From assembly GCF_965262965.1 (NCBI RefSeq), contig NZ_OZ253573.1, positions 186,001 to 250,000 on the forward strand: DNA of 64,000 nucleotides, read 5' to 3'. Positions 16,106 to 24,752 of the stretch are shown here, in pieces. The DNA is from Poriferisodalis sp965262965. Its GTDB lineage: Bacteria > Actinomycetota > Acidimicrobiia > Acidimicrobiales > Poriferisodalaceae. Every line of letters begins with the position of its first letter. The first letter of the stretch is position 1. Below the pieces are notes generated by a model. The model did no database searches. It was given only the letters and a program-made list of their open reading frames with translations, and was not told the DNA's origin. The position numbers and the translations under genes were made by a program.

Positions 16106-17604
16106 TCCCCCCGGACTACCCTCCCGGCACGAGCCCCGGCGAGACTCTAATTTTCGACGCCTTGCGTGAACGGACCATCGGAAGGACGTGGACGGTTCTG
16201 CATTCGCTCCATATCCCAGAGCACGTGCGTCAGGTCGAGGGCGAGGCAGATTTCGTATTCCTTATGCCTGGCCTCGGTGTGTTGACGCTTGAGGTTAAGG
16301 GTCACTTGCGGGCTGACTACGCCGATGGTGCGTGGTATCTCGGCGAGGGCGGCGCCCCCGACTTTCGCGGTCCTTTTCGCCAGTCCGAGATGGCCGCCAG
16401 GAGCATTAAGAAGAAGGTGGTAAGCGCTCTCCCGTCCGCATCGAAGATTCTCTTCTGGTCGGCGGTGTTGTTTACCCACTGCACGCCAGCTGTTCGAACT
16501 TCGAGCGGCGATTGGCACCCTTGGCAACTACTCTCGAGCGCGGATCTCGATTCCGAGGATCTCGACAGCCTGCTCGGACGGGTTATGCGCAAGGCGCGTA
16601 ACCACGCAGCGCAGTCTGAGAGCGCACGGTGGTTTGACCCTACGTCGACGAGACCTACGGAGTCCGATTGCGCGCGCATTCGGCGGATCCTCCGACCCGA
16701 TGTGCACTTCTTGCCAGCGACGTCGACAATAAGGCAGCAGCGAACGACGCAAATTCGCCGCTTTACGGAGGAACAACTCGAAGTCATCGAGGGACTTGAT
16801 GGTGTCAACCAGCGAGCCCTGATCGAGGGTCCGGCCGGAACGGGCAAGACAGTCTTGGCCCTCGAGGGTGCACGTCGTGCGAACGCGCAAGGTGAGCGCA
16901 CAGCACTCCTCTGCTTTAACCAGCAATTGGCTGCCTACCTGCGGGCAGAAGCCGAGCGGTACGAGTTCGCGGGTGTCGACATCTTGACGTTTCACGCACT
17001 GCTACGCCGCATAACGGGCGAGTCTGGTTCGGTCGAAGGAGGCCATGAGTATTGGTCGCGCATACTTCCGGAACGGGCAATGTCGGTCCTACTCGACAAC
17101 GGTCCGTTGTATGACGCCCTCATCGTTGATGAAGCGCAGGACCTAGCAAGCCCGGCTTATCTGGATGTGATGGACGCTGTGCTCACCAACGAACTCTCGA
17201 ACGGCAGCTGGCGCATGTTCGGCGACTTCGAGAGTCAAGCGATCTACAGCACAGGCATCGACGACCCCATTGCGGAGATCACTCGGCGCGGCGAGCCCAT
17301 CGCTCGATACAGGCTGAGGCGCAACTGCCGGAATCTGCCGCGCGTGGCGGAGTACATCGTTCGGTTGGGAGGTTTGAAGCCTGCGTACAGCCGGGTGATG
17401 AGGCCTGACTGCGGGCCGGAGGGCACGCCACGGACAAGCTTCTATCCAACCGAAGAGGACCAAGAAGGTCTCCTTGGCGACGCGCTAAGCCAACTGCAAG
17501 CGAGTGGCGAGTTCTCACCCCAAGACATCGTCGTGCTTTCTCCTGTAGTCAACTCGTGCGCGCGACGCGTAGCGGACTCGGGTAAACTGGCTCTTCGCGT
17601 TTGA
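16093..17604 (+). pseudogene. NERD-domain SF1 helicase, 5' part (interrupted by an ISL3-family element)
   Basis: The N-terminal part of a helicase that would be 582 residues if intact. Residues about 15-110 are a NERD nuclease-related domain with EADFVF and E67-V-K69 (LEVKGH), matching a PD-(D/E)XK core. An SF1 helicase follows: Walker A GPAGTGKT at 246-253, DEAQD at 346-350 and RLRRNCRNLP. The ORF enters the insertion sequence at codon 499 and stops after six IS-encoded residues. Motif VI lies on the far side of the IS. The truncated product keeps the nuclease-like domain and ATP site but cannot be a full helicase. It is expressed in the same overlapping operon as drmA and drmB. Confidence 0.88.
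17581..17588 (+). repeat. Left 8-base target-site duplication of the IS
   Basis: GGTAAACT directly precedes the left inverted repeat and recurs right after the element at 19006-19013. Eight bases is the usual ISL3-family duplication size. Confidence 0.92.
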
Positions 17605-19005
17605 GGGTGGAGTTGGTGGTGTGAGGGTCCCGGTGTGAACGCGGGGGATCCCCCAGAATCGGCGCTGTTCAACGGTGCCAAACCTGGAGGATCCCCGTGG
17701 AGAGCGACCCTACGCGTGTCAATGAGCTGCTGGTCGGACTCGGCGCCGATGTGGAAGTGGTGTCGGTGGGCGACGAGCCGGGCCGGCCGTTGAGGGTCCT
17801 GGTGCGGCTTCGTTCGCCGCGACCGGTGTGCGGGTCCTGCGGCGGGTCTGTGTGGTCGAGCGGCGTCAGGCGTGCGGAGCTGGCAGATCTTGGGTCGTTC
17901 GGGCGGCCGGTGCGGCTGGTGTTGGCAAAGCGCCGCTGGCGCTGCCCGAATGGGGACTGCGCGGTGGGGACTTTCACTGAGCAGGCGGCCGAGATAGCGC
18001 CGCCGCGGGCGCGTTTGACGTCGCGGGCAGCGCGCCGGGCGACGCGTCGGGTGGGGCGGGGCCGCACCGTCAAAGAGATCGCCGCGGAGCTGGGCTGCAA
18101 CTGGCACACCGTGATGAGAGAAGTGCGGCGCTGGGGAACAGCGCTGCTCGCCGCGGACCGCGGCCGCATCGACGGCGTCACCGCGCTGGGGCTCGACGAG
18201 ATCTTGATGTGGCGCCACGGCAAGTACCGGCGCAAACGGTGGGGCACCACGATCGTGGACGCCCGCCGCGGGATCCTGCTCGACATCGTCGCAGGCCGCA
18301 CAGCCAATCCGGCGATCAAATGGCTGGAGGCAAGCACGCCGCAGTGGCGCCGGGCGGTCCGCTGGGCGGTGATGGACCTGTCAGGTCCGTACCGCAAGGC
18401 GTTCGACACCGCGCTGGCGCACGCACGCCAGGTCGCGGACCCGTTCCACGTCGTGCGCTTGGGCAACCAGATGGTCGACGAGGTGCGCCGCCGCGTCCAG
18501 AACGACACCCTCGGCGGGCGGGGCACCAAAAACGGCCCGCTGTACCGGGTCCGCAAGCCGCTCACCATGGCCCACGAACGCCTCAGCACAGACAGCGACG
18601 CGAAGCTGCGCGGCCTGCTCGCAGCCGGCGATCCCCGCGGCGAGGTGCGAGACGCCTGGCACGCCAAAGAGACCCTGCGCCAGACCTACCAGATCCCCAG
18701 CCACCGCCTCGCCCGACGAGCCCTCGACGCGCTCGCCCTCGATCTGCGCGATCCCGCCTGGTCCCCGGAGATGAACAGGCTCGGCCGCACCCTTGGACGC
18801 TGGCGCACCCAGATCGCCAACTGGCACCTCTCACGCGTCACCAACGGACCCACCGAGGCAGCGAACAATCTCGCCAAGCTCATCAAACGCAACGCGTCCG
18901 GTCTCACCAACTTCGAGCACTACCGAATCCGAGCACTCCTCTACGCCGGCAAACCCGACTGGACACTCCTCAACACCCTCACTCCACCCTAAAACGCGAA
19001 GAGCC
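17589..19005 (+). mobile_element. ISL3-family insertion sequence, 1417 bp
   Basis: A complete insertion sequence. Its terminal inverted repeats match at 24 of 25 bases (17589-17613 and 18981-19005; both begin GGCTCTTCGCGTTT read inward), with 8-base target duplications and one transposase gene. The transposase stop codon falls inside the right repeat. Its high GC resembles the host chromosome more than the surrounding island, which suggests it jumped in after the island arrived. Near-perfect ends and intact duplications indicate a recent insertion. Confidence 0.95.
17697..18992 (+). CDS. ISL3-family transposase
   Basis: A 431-residue DDE transposase in the same direction as the operon. The N-terminal zinc-finger-like cysteines (VCGSCGG, WRCPNGDC) are followed by a helix-turn-helix region (TVKEIAAELGCNWHTVMREV). 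The catalytic core includes ALGLDEILM, AVMDLSGPYRKAF, DPFHVVRLGNQ and, near the C-terminus, NGPTEAANNLAKLIKR with the last acidic residue. This layout and length are typical of the family. It starts at GTG 17697. The ORF is intact, so the element may still be active. Confidence 0.94.
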   Translation: MESDPTRVNELLVGLGADVEVVSVGDEPGRPLRVLVRLRSPRPVCGSCGGSVWSSGVRRAELADLGSFGRPVRLVLAKRRWRCPNGDCAVGTFTEQAAEIAPPRARLTSRAARRATRRVGRGRTVKEIAAELGCNWHTVMREVRRWGTALLAADRGRIDGVTALGLDEILMWRHGKYRRKRWGTTIVDARRGILLDIVAGRTANPAIKWLEASTPQWRRAVRWAVMDLSGPYRKAFDTALAHARQVADPFHVVRLGNQMVDEVRRRVQNDTLGGRGTKNGPLYRVRKPLTMAHERLSTDSDAKLRGLLAAGDPRGEVRDAWHAKETLRQTYQIPSHRLARRALDALALDLRDPAWSPEMNRLGRTLGRWRTQIANWHLSRVTNGPTEAANNLAKLIKRNASGLTNFEHYRIRALLYAGKPDWTLLNTLTPP

Positions 19006-19013
19006 GGTAAACT
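19006..19013 (+). repeat. Right 8-base target-site duplication of the IS
   Basis: GGTAAACT, identical to 17581-17588. Deleting the IS and one copy rejoins the helicase in frame. Confidence 0.92.
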
Positions 19014-19266
19014 CTCACTTGTCGCCTTGCCGCAGCGGCAGGAGGGGGCGAGCAGTTTCGGAACTGTTTCGTCGTTCAAGGGCCTTGAGGCCCCGGCGGT
19101 GATCCTCACGGACGTAGAGGAAATTGGAACACAACGGGCCCAAAAACTCCTTTATGTAGCGGTCTCGCGAGCGACGGATCGATTGCACGTCTTGGCGCGT
19201 GATGGGACACAACGTTCGCTAGCCGAGTTGTTTACGGGAGAGGGGACGAATGCCACAGTTCGCTGA
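19014..19266 (+). pseudogene. NERD-domain SF1 helicase, 3' part
   Basis: The C-terminal 84 codons of the split helicase. When 17588 is joined to 19014 the reading runs on as GKLSLVALPQ and then SSFKGLEAPAVIL and YVAVSRATDRLHVL, the latter being helicase motif VI. Its stop at 19264-19266 overlaps the drmA start by 17 bases. It has no start codon or ribosome site of its own, so it is probably not translated as a useful product, although a frame from inside the IS reaches it. Confidence 0.9.
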
Positions 19267-22200
19267 GGCGCGGGCCCACACACTTGCAGTACTGCAACGA
19301 GAACTCGTCGGGCCTGACCCGCAGGGCGAGCCGTTCGACCCTGAGAGTGATGTGGTCGATGAAGGCACCCGTTGGATGCCTCGCCGCCAAGAGCTAAACG
19401 GCGAAGAGATCCTCACTCGAGATGCACCCGACCGCCGCTACGGGGTCGGCGTCATCTACAGCGCGGGTTGCCGGGACGCTCTGGGTCAAGAGGTTGTAGC
19501 GGGAGACGGGCCACCCGATGAGCCGCTCGGCGAAGCTGAACCCAAGCTCGTTGCCAACAAGTTTCTGGTCGAGGCTGAATCTGCTCGCGATGGTCTTGGC
19601 GACTCGGCACCGACCGACGATCTCGATCTGTCAGGTGCGAACGAATTCCGGCCTACAACCATGGCTGTTACGTTCCTCGCCGAGTTGCCTAGCGACGCAA
19701 CCGTACGGTTGACGCTGAAGGCAGGTCGCTACAAGAAGCGGACCATTCGGGTGGGGCGGCACGATCGCGTCTGGTGGTTTCGCAACCCTTGCTCGGTCGA
19801 GGTTAAATGGGACGCGAGCCAACTCATGGCGCGATCCGGTCGACACGAGGGCGTGGCCACGGCGGAAGGATTGGAAGGCCTCGAAATCGGCGCTTTCGCT
19901 GTTTCCCGGCCGCGCGAGGACGAGACTTCTCTCATCACGGTGGGTGTGATCAACTCGACACCCGGTTGCGTACCCGAGTGCTTTCTCTTCCAGGCTGAGT
20001 TCGAAGTTGAGGTGTCAGGCTCTTCTGATGCGGCTCGGATCCGCCCGTATCCGCAACCCGTTCACGCTGTGCGCGATGAGGAGGAAAAGTCTATCGACCT
20101 CTTGTACCGGGTGTATCCGACCTTCGCGGTTGGTCACGGCTGCGCCGCCGGGTGGGCCGTACGATTTCCGAGTGGCCGGTGTTCGTCGGTGCGCGGCGAG
20201 CCTCTCCCCGTGGTCGAGACACCAAGCGTGACGCCGCAGGTCTTTCGTGAGGATGGCTCCGAGCTCCGGATCCCCATGGCGCCGCTCGCGGGCCTCATCG
20301 AAGGTGAGGACGGAATAGCAAGTCTTGCCGAGGTTATCGACCTGTACGAGACCTGGATTGCTGAGCGGGAGCGGGACATTCGGGAGCTAGAGCAAGGACA
20401 TCAGGGAACAGCGCTGCGCCATCTCGCGGAGTGCTCGGCGGCAGCACACCGCATGCGTGAGGGCCTCACATTGGTTCGCGGCTCCAGGCAGGTGAGAGAC
20501 GCATTCGTTCTAGCGAACCGGGCTGTGCTACTCCAGCAGGTTCATTCGGCAGGCACTACCCGAGAGCTCATTTACGACGCTCGAACCAAGCAACTCAAAC
20601 TGGCCGAACCCAAACGTCCAACCGACCCGCTCTCTCCACCTGCAGGCAGAGGGGCCTGGCGGCCGTTCCAGATTGCGTTCCTACTCTCAGCGATCGCTTC
20701 GTGTGCTAACCCACACCATCCAGATCGAGAACTCGTTGACCTCATTTTCTTCCCTACTGGCGGCGGCAAGACCGAGGCATACCTTGGACTCTCGGCATTC
20801 AACGTGCTGCTCAGGCGCCTAAGGGATCCCGAAGACGCTGGAGTGGACGTTCTCATGCGCTACACGCTCCGGCTATTGACGGCGCAGCAGTTTCAACGTG
20901 CGGCGGCACTAGTTTGTGCGCTCGAGATCATTCGGGCGGAGCGAATTGACCTCGGTGCCAAACCGTTCTCGATCGGTATCTGGGTCGGAGGCGGCACTTC
21001 GCCAAACACGCGCAAGCAGGCGTTAACAGATCTTCGAAATCTACGGGCGGGACGCGGATCGAATCCATTTCTAGTCATTCGATGTCCATGGTGTGCTGCA
21101 CAGATAGGTCCGGGGCGCGAGCAAGGAAGGCAAACAAGGGGATCGAGGCCGCCACTTGTCCACGGCTACGCGGAAGCAGCCGGCACTGTGCGTATCTTCT
21201 GCACCGACACCACTTGCGAGTTCTCCGATGGCTTACCGCTGCACGTGATCGACGAGGACATTTACGATCATTGTCCGTCGATCGTCATTGGAACGGTGGA
21301 CAAATTTGCTCAGCTTGCTTGGCGTTCAGACACCCGCTCGCTCTTCGGTGTCGGCGACAGCGGGGCGCATGCGGTGTCGCCTCCCGGTCTCATCATCCAG
21401 GACGAACTTCACTTGATCTCCGGTCCGCTTGGCTCAATGGTCGGACTCTACGAGAGTGTGATCGAGGAACTCTGCGTTGATCGCCGCGGTGAGAAGCCAG
21501 TCCGACCAAAGATCGTGAGTTCGACCGCGACGATCCGGCGGTACACCGATCAGGTCCGCTCCTTATTTGCCCGTGAGCGCGTCGCCCTCTTCCCGCCTCA
21601 CGGCATCAGCGTGGACGATTCGTTCTTCGCCCGCTACGCCCGGTACCGGGCACCACACCTGCGCGCCGACGAGCTGTGTGAGGGCCGCATGTATGTTGGC
21701 GTCCACGGAGCAGGTCTCGGATCTCTCCAAACTGCCCAAGTCCGCGCGTTTTCTGCACTTCTTCAGGCCGGCAGGGATCTGCCCGCAGATGAACGCGACC
21801 CCTACTGGACTCTGATGGTTTTCTTCAACAGCCTGCGGGAGCTCGGTACCTCGCTATCGCTGTTGCAATCCGACATTCCTGACTACATGAAGGTGATCCG
21901 TAACCGACGCGGTTCATCGTGGGACGACGTGCGGCGGCTAAATCGTGAACTCGAACTGACCGGTCGGCTTCGCAACGACGAAGTGCCGACAGTCATGGAG
22001 GCGCTGGAAACGCCATATGCCGATGGGCGAGGCAGCGTCGACATCTGCCTGGCCTCCAACATCATCGAGGTTGGTATTGACATCGATCGACTCTCGCTGA
22101 TGGCAGTCGTCGGCCAGCCAAAGTCGACATCGCAATACATCCAGGTAACGGGTCGGGTTGGGCGTAGGTGGGACGAACGCCCTGGGTTGATCGCCACGAT

Positions 22201-22714
22201 CTACAGCGCTTCGAAGCCAAGAGATCGGAGTCACTACGAAAAGTTCCGGACGTACCACGAACGTTTGTATGCACAAGTTGAGCCGACAAGCGTCACGCCG
22301 TTCGCCCCACCCGTCCTCGCCAGAGCGCTACACGCCGCGCTCGTGGCATGGGTACGCCAGCGCGCTCCCCGAGACGAGGCGTCTAGTCCATATCCGATTC
22401 CAGAGGACCTGATCGAAATGGCGTCAAGCATCTTTCGAGAAAGAGTGGCAACGGTCGACATCGAGGAAACGGCTGCATTGGAGCAGTTCTTGACCCTGAG
22501 GATCGAAGAGTGGGCCCGCTGGGTTCCTAGCGAATGGCGCAGGTCAACCACAGCAGACGAGCCCGGGCTGCTTTATCGGGCTGGCGAGTACGCAGATCCG
22601 GAGGAGCGCGTTCGCTCGTGGGCGACGCCAACGTCACTCAGAAACGTTGACGCGGAGTGCCGGGGTGTAATCACCGGCGTCTATGCGCTCGGGCTGGAAG
22701 GCGACACCGCATGA
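19250..22714 (+). CDS. drmA: DISARM helicase DrmA
   Basis: A 1154-residue SF2-type helicase, a core DISARM component that with DrmB binds and acts on phage DNA. Walker A is PTGGGKTE (502-509), the DExH box is QDELHLISGPLGSMVGLYE (D718), motif III is SSTATI, and motif VI is TGRVGRR (from about 967). The DELHLISGPLGSMVGLYE stretch is characteristic of DrmA. A long N-terminal region of about 470 residues precedes the ATPase, and a Cys-containing insert (CPWC near 615, later CTDTTC) may bind zinc. It starts at ATG 19250, inside the end of the helicase gene, and ends ATGA with drmB. The IS upstream could reduce its transcription. All helicase motifs look intact. Confidence 0.9.
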   Translation: MPQFAEARAHTLAVLQRELVGPDPQGEPFDPESDVVDEGTRWMPRRQELNGEEILTRDAPDRRYGVGVIYSAGCRDALGQEVVAGDGPPDEPLGEAEPKLVANKFLVEAESARDGLGDSAPTDDLDLSGANEFRPTTMAVTFLAELPSDATVRLTLKAGRYKKRTIRVGRHDRVWWFRNPCSVEVKWDASQLMARSGRHEGVATAEGLEGLEIGAFAVSRPREDETSLITVGVINSTPGCVPECFLFQAEFEVEVSGSSDAARIRPYPQPVHAVRDEEEKSIDLLYRVYPTFAVGHGCAAGWAVRFPSGRCSSVRGEPLPVVETPSVTPQVFREDGSELRIPMAPLAGLIEGEDGIASLAEVIDLYETWIAERERDIRELEQGHQGTALRHLAECSAAAHRMREGLTLVRGSRQVRDAFVLANRAVLLQQVHSAGTTRELIYDARTKQLKLAEPKRPTDPLSPPAGRGAWRPFQIAFLLSAIASCANPHHPDRELVDLIFFPTGGGKTEAYLGLSAFNVLLRRLRDPEDAGVDVLMRYTLRLLTAQQFQRAAALVCALEIIRAERIDLGAKPFSIGIWVGGGTSPNTRKQALTDLRNLRAGRGSNPFLVIRCPWCAAQIGPGREQGRQTRGSRPPLVHGYAEAAGTVRIFCTDTTCEFSDGLPLHVIDEDIYDHCPSIVIGTVDKFAQLAWRSDTRSLFGVGDSGAHAVSPPGLIIQDELHLISGPLGSMVGLYESVIEELCVDRRGEKPVRPKIVSSTATIRRYTDQVRSLFARERVALFPPHGISVDDSFFARYARYRAPHLRADELCEGRMYVGVHGAGLGSLQTAQVRAFSALLQAGRDLPADERDPYWTLMVFFNSLRELGTSLSLLQSDIPDYMKVIRNRRGSSWDDVRRLNRELELTGRLRNDEVPTVMEALETPYADGRGSVDICLASNIIEVGIDIDRLSLMAVVGQPKSTSQYIQVTGRVGRRWDERPGLIATIYSASKPRDRSHYEKFRTYHERLYAQVEPTSVTPFAPPVLARALHAALVAWVRQRAPRDEASSPYPIPEDLIEMASSIFRERVATVDIEETAALEQFLTLRIEEWARWVPSEWRRSTTADEPGLLYRAGEYADPEERVRSWATPTSLRNVDAECRGVITGVYALGLEGDTA

Positions 22715-24606
22715 CTGGTCTCGGAACACCACTCCGCAGGTCCCAGCTGATTTCGCCGTTCGGAGTCGGCGCGATGACAACGGGGCCCGACGGCATCTCT
22801 GTCATGTCAGCAGGACTGGACGCTTGGTTCCGCCGGGAAGGCGGCGGTGAGAATGCGTCAAACTTGGACGTTTCCGAATTTCGGGTGGAGGAATGGCGCC
22901 TACAGCGCTATCTCAACGTGCAGGAGTTCCGGCTGCCGCCCGACTACAGGAACCCGCGAAGCTTCGCAGGCGACCCGGCGACGAACTCAATGCTCACGGT
23001 GCCGATGGTTCGCTTCCCTCAGATGCATTTCTGCAGGAACGGCCGGTGCCTCCGAATGACCCGACTCTCGCTGCACGCGCGAAGCCGGAAGCGGTGCCCC
23101 CACTGCGAGAAGGGCTGGCTGGTGCAGGTGCCGTTCGTTGCCATATGTGCCGCTGGTCATGCGCAGGATTTTCCATTTCGCGAATGGGTGCACCAATCGG
23201 TCGCGCCGACCTGCGCGGGTGTGCTCAAGATCCGTTCTACAGGCGGCGCGAGCCTCGCAGCACAAGTCGTGGAGTGCGAGTGCGGCAAATCCCGAAATTT
23301 GGCCCGGATCACCCAGGGAAGCGCAGACGGCACGTATCTCTCGACCGATCTCAGTCGTGACGAGGAGTACACGTGCCCCGGCCACACGCCTTGGCACGGC
23401 ACCGAAGATACGACGGGTTGCGGGCTGCCGATTAAGGGCTCGCTTCGTTCAGCGAGCAATGTCTACTACGCCGTCACGAGGAGTTCGATTTATCTTCCCC
23501 AATCAGACGACACCGAAGTCGGGGCAGTCATGGACTTGTTCGGAACCCACGCTGCGCTCGCCACATATCTTCAGGTATTGCGGGATACCGACCAACGTGG
23601 CACGGCTACGACTATCCGAACCATCGCGCGCTCCAGTCTCGAACGCTTCTCAGACAGGGTGCTGGACTTGGCCATCGCTGCCCACTTTTCCGACCGACCC
23701 GAAGTTCCGCGTGAGGACGACACCGGCCAAGTGGAAGGCGAAATCGCGTTTCGGCGTACAGAATTTGACGCCCTTCGGAGGCCGCAGCGGCATCGAGAGC
23801 TAGAGAGCCGGGCCATCGCCATCGAGGACTACGGGAACTGGATGGCGGGCCATTTTGACAGGGTTGTACTCGTCGATCGCCTCCGGGAAACCAGGGCGCT
23901 GGTTGGGTTCGAGAGGATTGTCCCGGAGACGCAGACGGAGGTCGAGGAACGCAAGAAACTCCTTTGGATTCGATCTGACCGCCCCAACACGAACTGGCTT
24001 CCGGCGGCCCTCGTGTACGGCGAGGGCATATTTCTTACACTCCGCGAAGAGCGTCTCACCGAGTGGGAGCAACGCCTCGAAGTGGGGCAGAGAGCGGTCT
24101 TGCTACACGACCGCTTCCAAGAAGCAGCATCCCGGAGGAATCTCCACGAGAGACAATTGCCGGGTCGCTTTCCCATGCTTCACACCCTTGCCCACCTGCT
24201 GATGAATCAGCTCACCTACGAGTGCGGCTATAGCTCAGCGGCGTTGCGAGAGCGTCTTTATGTGAGTGAACGACCACAGCCGATGGCTGGAATACTCATC
24301 TACACCGCCGCTGGTGATGCTGAAGGAACGATGGGCGGACTGGTGAGAATGGGGCGCCCACAGCACTTGGCTCGTATCGTGTCGCAGGCCCTTGAAAGCT
24401 CGACCTGGTGTTCGGCTGATCCCGTTTGCATGGAAGTCGGAAGCACAAGTGGGCAAGGTCCCGACTCCTGTAACTTGGCGGCTTGTCACAATTGCGCGCT
24501 CGTGCCAGAGACGGCTTGTGAGCACTTCAATCGGTTCCTGGATCGTGGCCTCGTTGTGGGGTCAAATGAGAGTCGAGAACTGGGCTACTTCGACCTTCAA
24601 GCATAG
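22711..24606 (+). CDS. drmB: DISARM protein DrmB (DUF1998)
   Basis: A 631-residue partner of DrmA. The DUF1998 region near the C-terminus contains HTLAHLLMNQLTYECGYSS (from 491) and a Cys cluster at 587, 592, 595 and 603 that fits a structural zinc site. Further cysteines around residues 110-132 (CRNGRCLRM, CPHCEKG) look like an N-terminal zinc ribbon. Its ATG overlaps the drmA stop. In described systems DrmA and DrmB form a complex that recognises DNA and is needed for defence. The gene ends 1 base before the right attachment repeat; drmC, normally next, is absent. Confidence 0.9.
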   Translation: MTGLGTPLRRSQLISPFGVGAMTTGPDGISVMSAGLDAWFRREGGGENASNLDVSEFRVEEWRLQRYLNVQEFRLPPDYRNPRSFAGDPATNSMLTVPMVRFPQMHFCRNGRCLRMTRLSLHARSRKRCPHCEKGWLVQVPFVAICAAGHAQDFPFREWVHQSVAPTCAGVLKIRSTGGASLAAQVVECECGKSRNLARITQGSADGTYLSTDLSRDEEYTCPGHTPWHGTEDTTGCGLPIKGSLRSASNVYYAVTRSSIYLPQSDDTEVGAVMDLFGTHAALATYLQVLRDTDQRGTATTIRTIARSSLERFSDRVLDLAIAAHFSDRPEVPREDDTGQVEGEIAFRRTEFDALRRPQRHRELESRAIAIEDYGNWMAGHFDRVVLVDRLRETRALVGFERIVPETQTEVEERKKLLWIRSDRPNTNWLPAALVYGEGIFLTLREERLTEWEQRLEVGQRAVLLHDRFQEAASRRNLHERQLPGRFPMLHTLAHLLMNQLTYECGYSSAALRERLYVSERPQPMAGILIYTAAGDAEGTMGGLVRMGRPQHLARIVSQALESSTWCSADPVCMEVGSTSGQGPDSCNLAACHNCALVPETACEHFNRFLDRGLVVGSNESRELGYFDLQA

Positions 24607-24607
24607 T

Positions 24608-24673
24608 CCTACGCCAACCGTGATCGCATCACGGTGACCGAGCTCGACGGCCTCTGCAGCCCAACGCTGGGCT
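24608..24673 (+). repeat. Right 66-base attachment-like repeat (attR)
   Basis: A perfect copy of 11874-11939, with the palindrome at 24617-24635. It is followed by AG, giving the TAG that presumably ended the host gene before insertion. It has no coding role now and is not a separate gene. Confidence 0.88.
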
Positions 24674-24738
24674 AGCTCGGGGCTCGCGCTGGGGCCGCTT
24701 TCTGCACGGCCCGCGTTCAGCCGCTCCGGAGGCGCCGG

Positions 24739-24744
24739 TACCCT
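24739..24744 (+). promoter_or_regulatory. Candidate near-leaderless -10 element
   Basis: TACCCT ends 8 bases before the ATG at 24753. It gives the gene after the island its own promoter, independent of the insertion. Confidence 0.4.
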
Positions 24745-24752
24745 GACCGCTC

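Larger units (their letters stand above)
11874..24673 (+). mobile_element. 12.7-kb genomic island carrying a DISARM-like defence operon
   Basis: Perfect 66-base direct repeats bound this segment, one forming the 3' end of the moeB-like gene and the other 12,734 bases downstream. Between them lie a C5 methyltransferase, two unknown genes, an IS-split NERD helicase, drmA and drmB, all on the plus strand. The interior, apart from the IS, visibly uses more A/T in third codon positions than the flanks. The insertion leaves the host gene intact because the element supplies a new stop codon (TGA in place of the native TAG kept at the right end). No integrase, relaxase or tRNA is present. The structure fits a cis-mobilisable element that depends on a recombinase in trans, or an integrative element that lost its integrase. 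Confidence 0.88.

Noticed and set aside
24608..24673. A broken second copy of the moeB-like gene
   Set aside because: Only the terminal 66 bases match and they mirror the left end exactly, which fits an attachment repeat better than a pseudogene.
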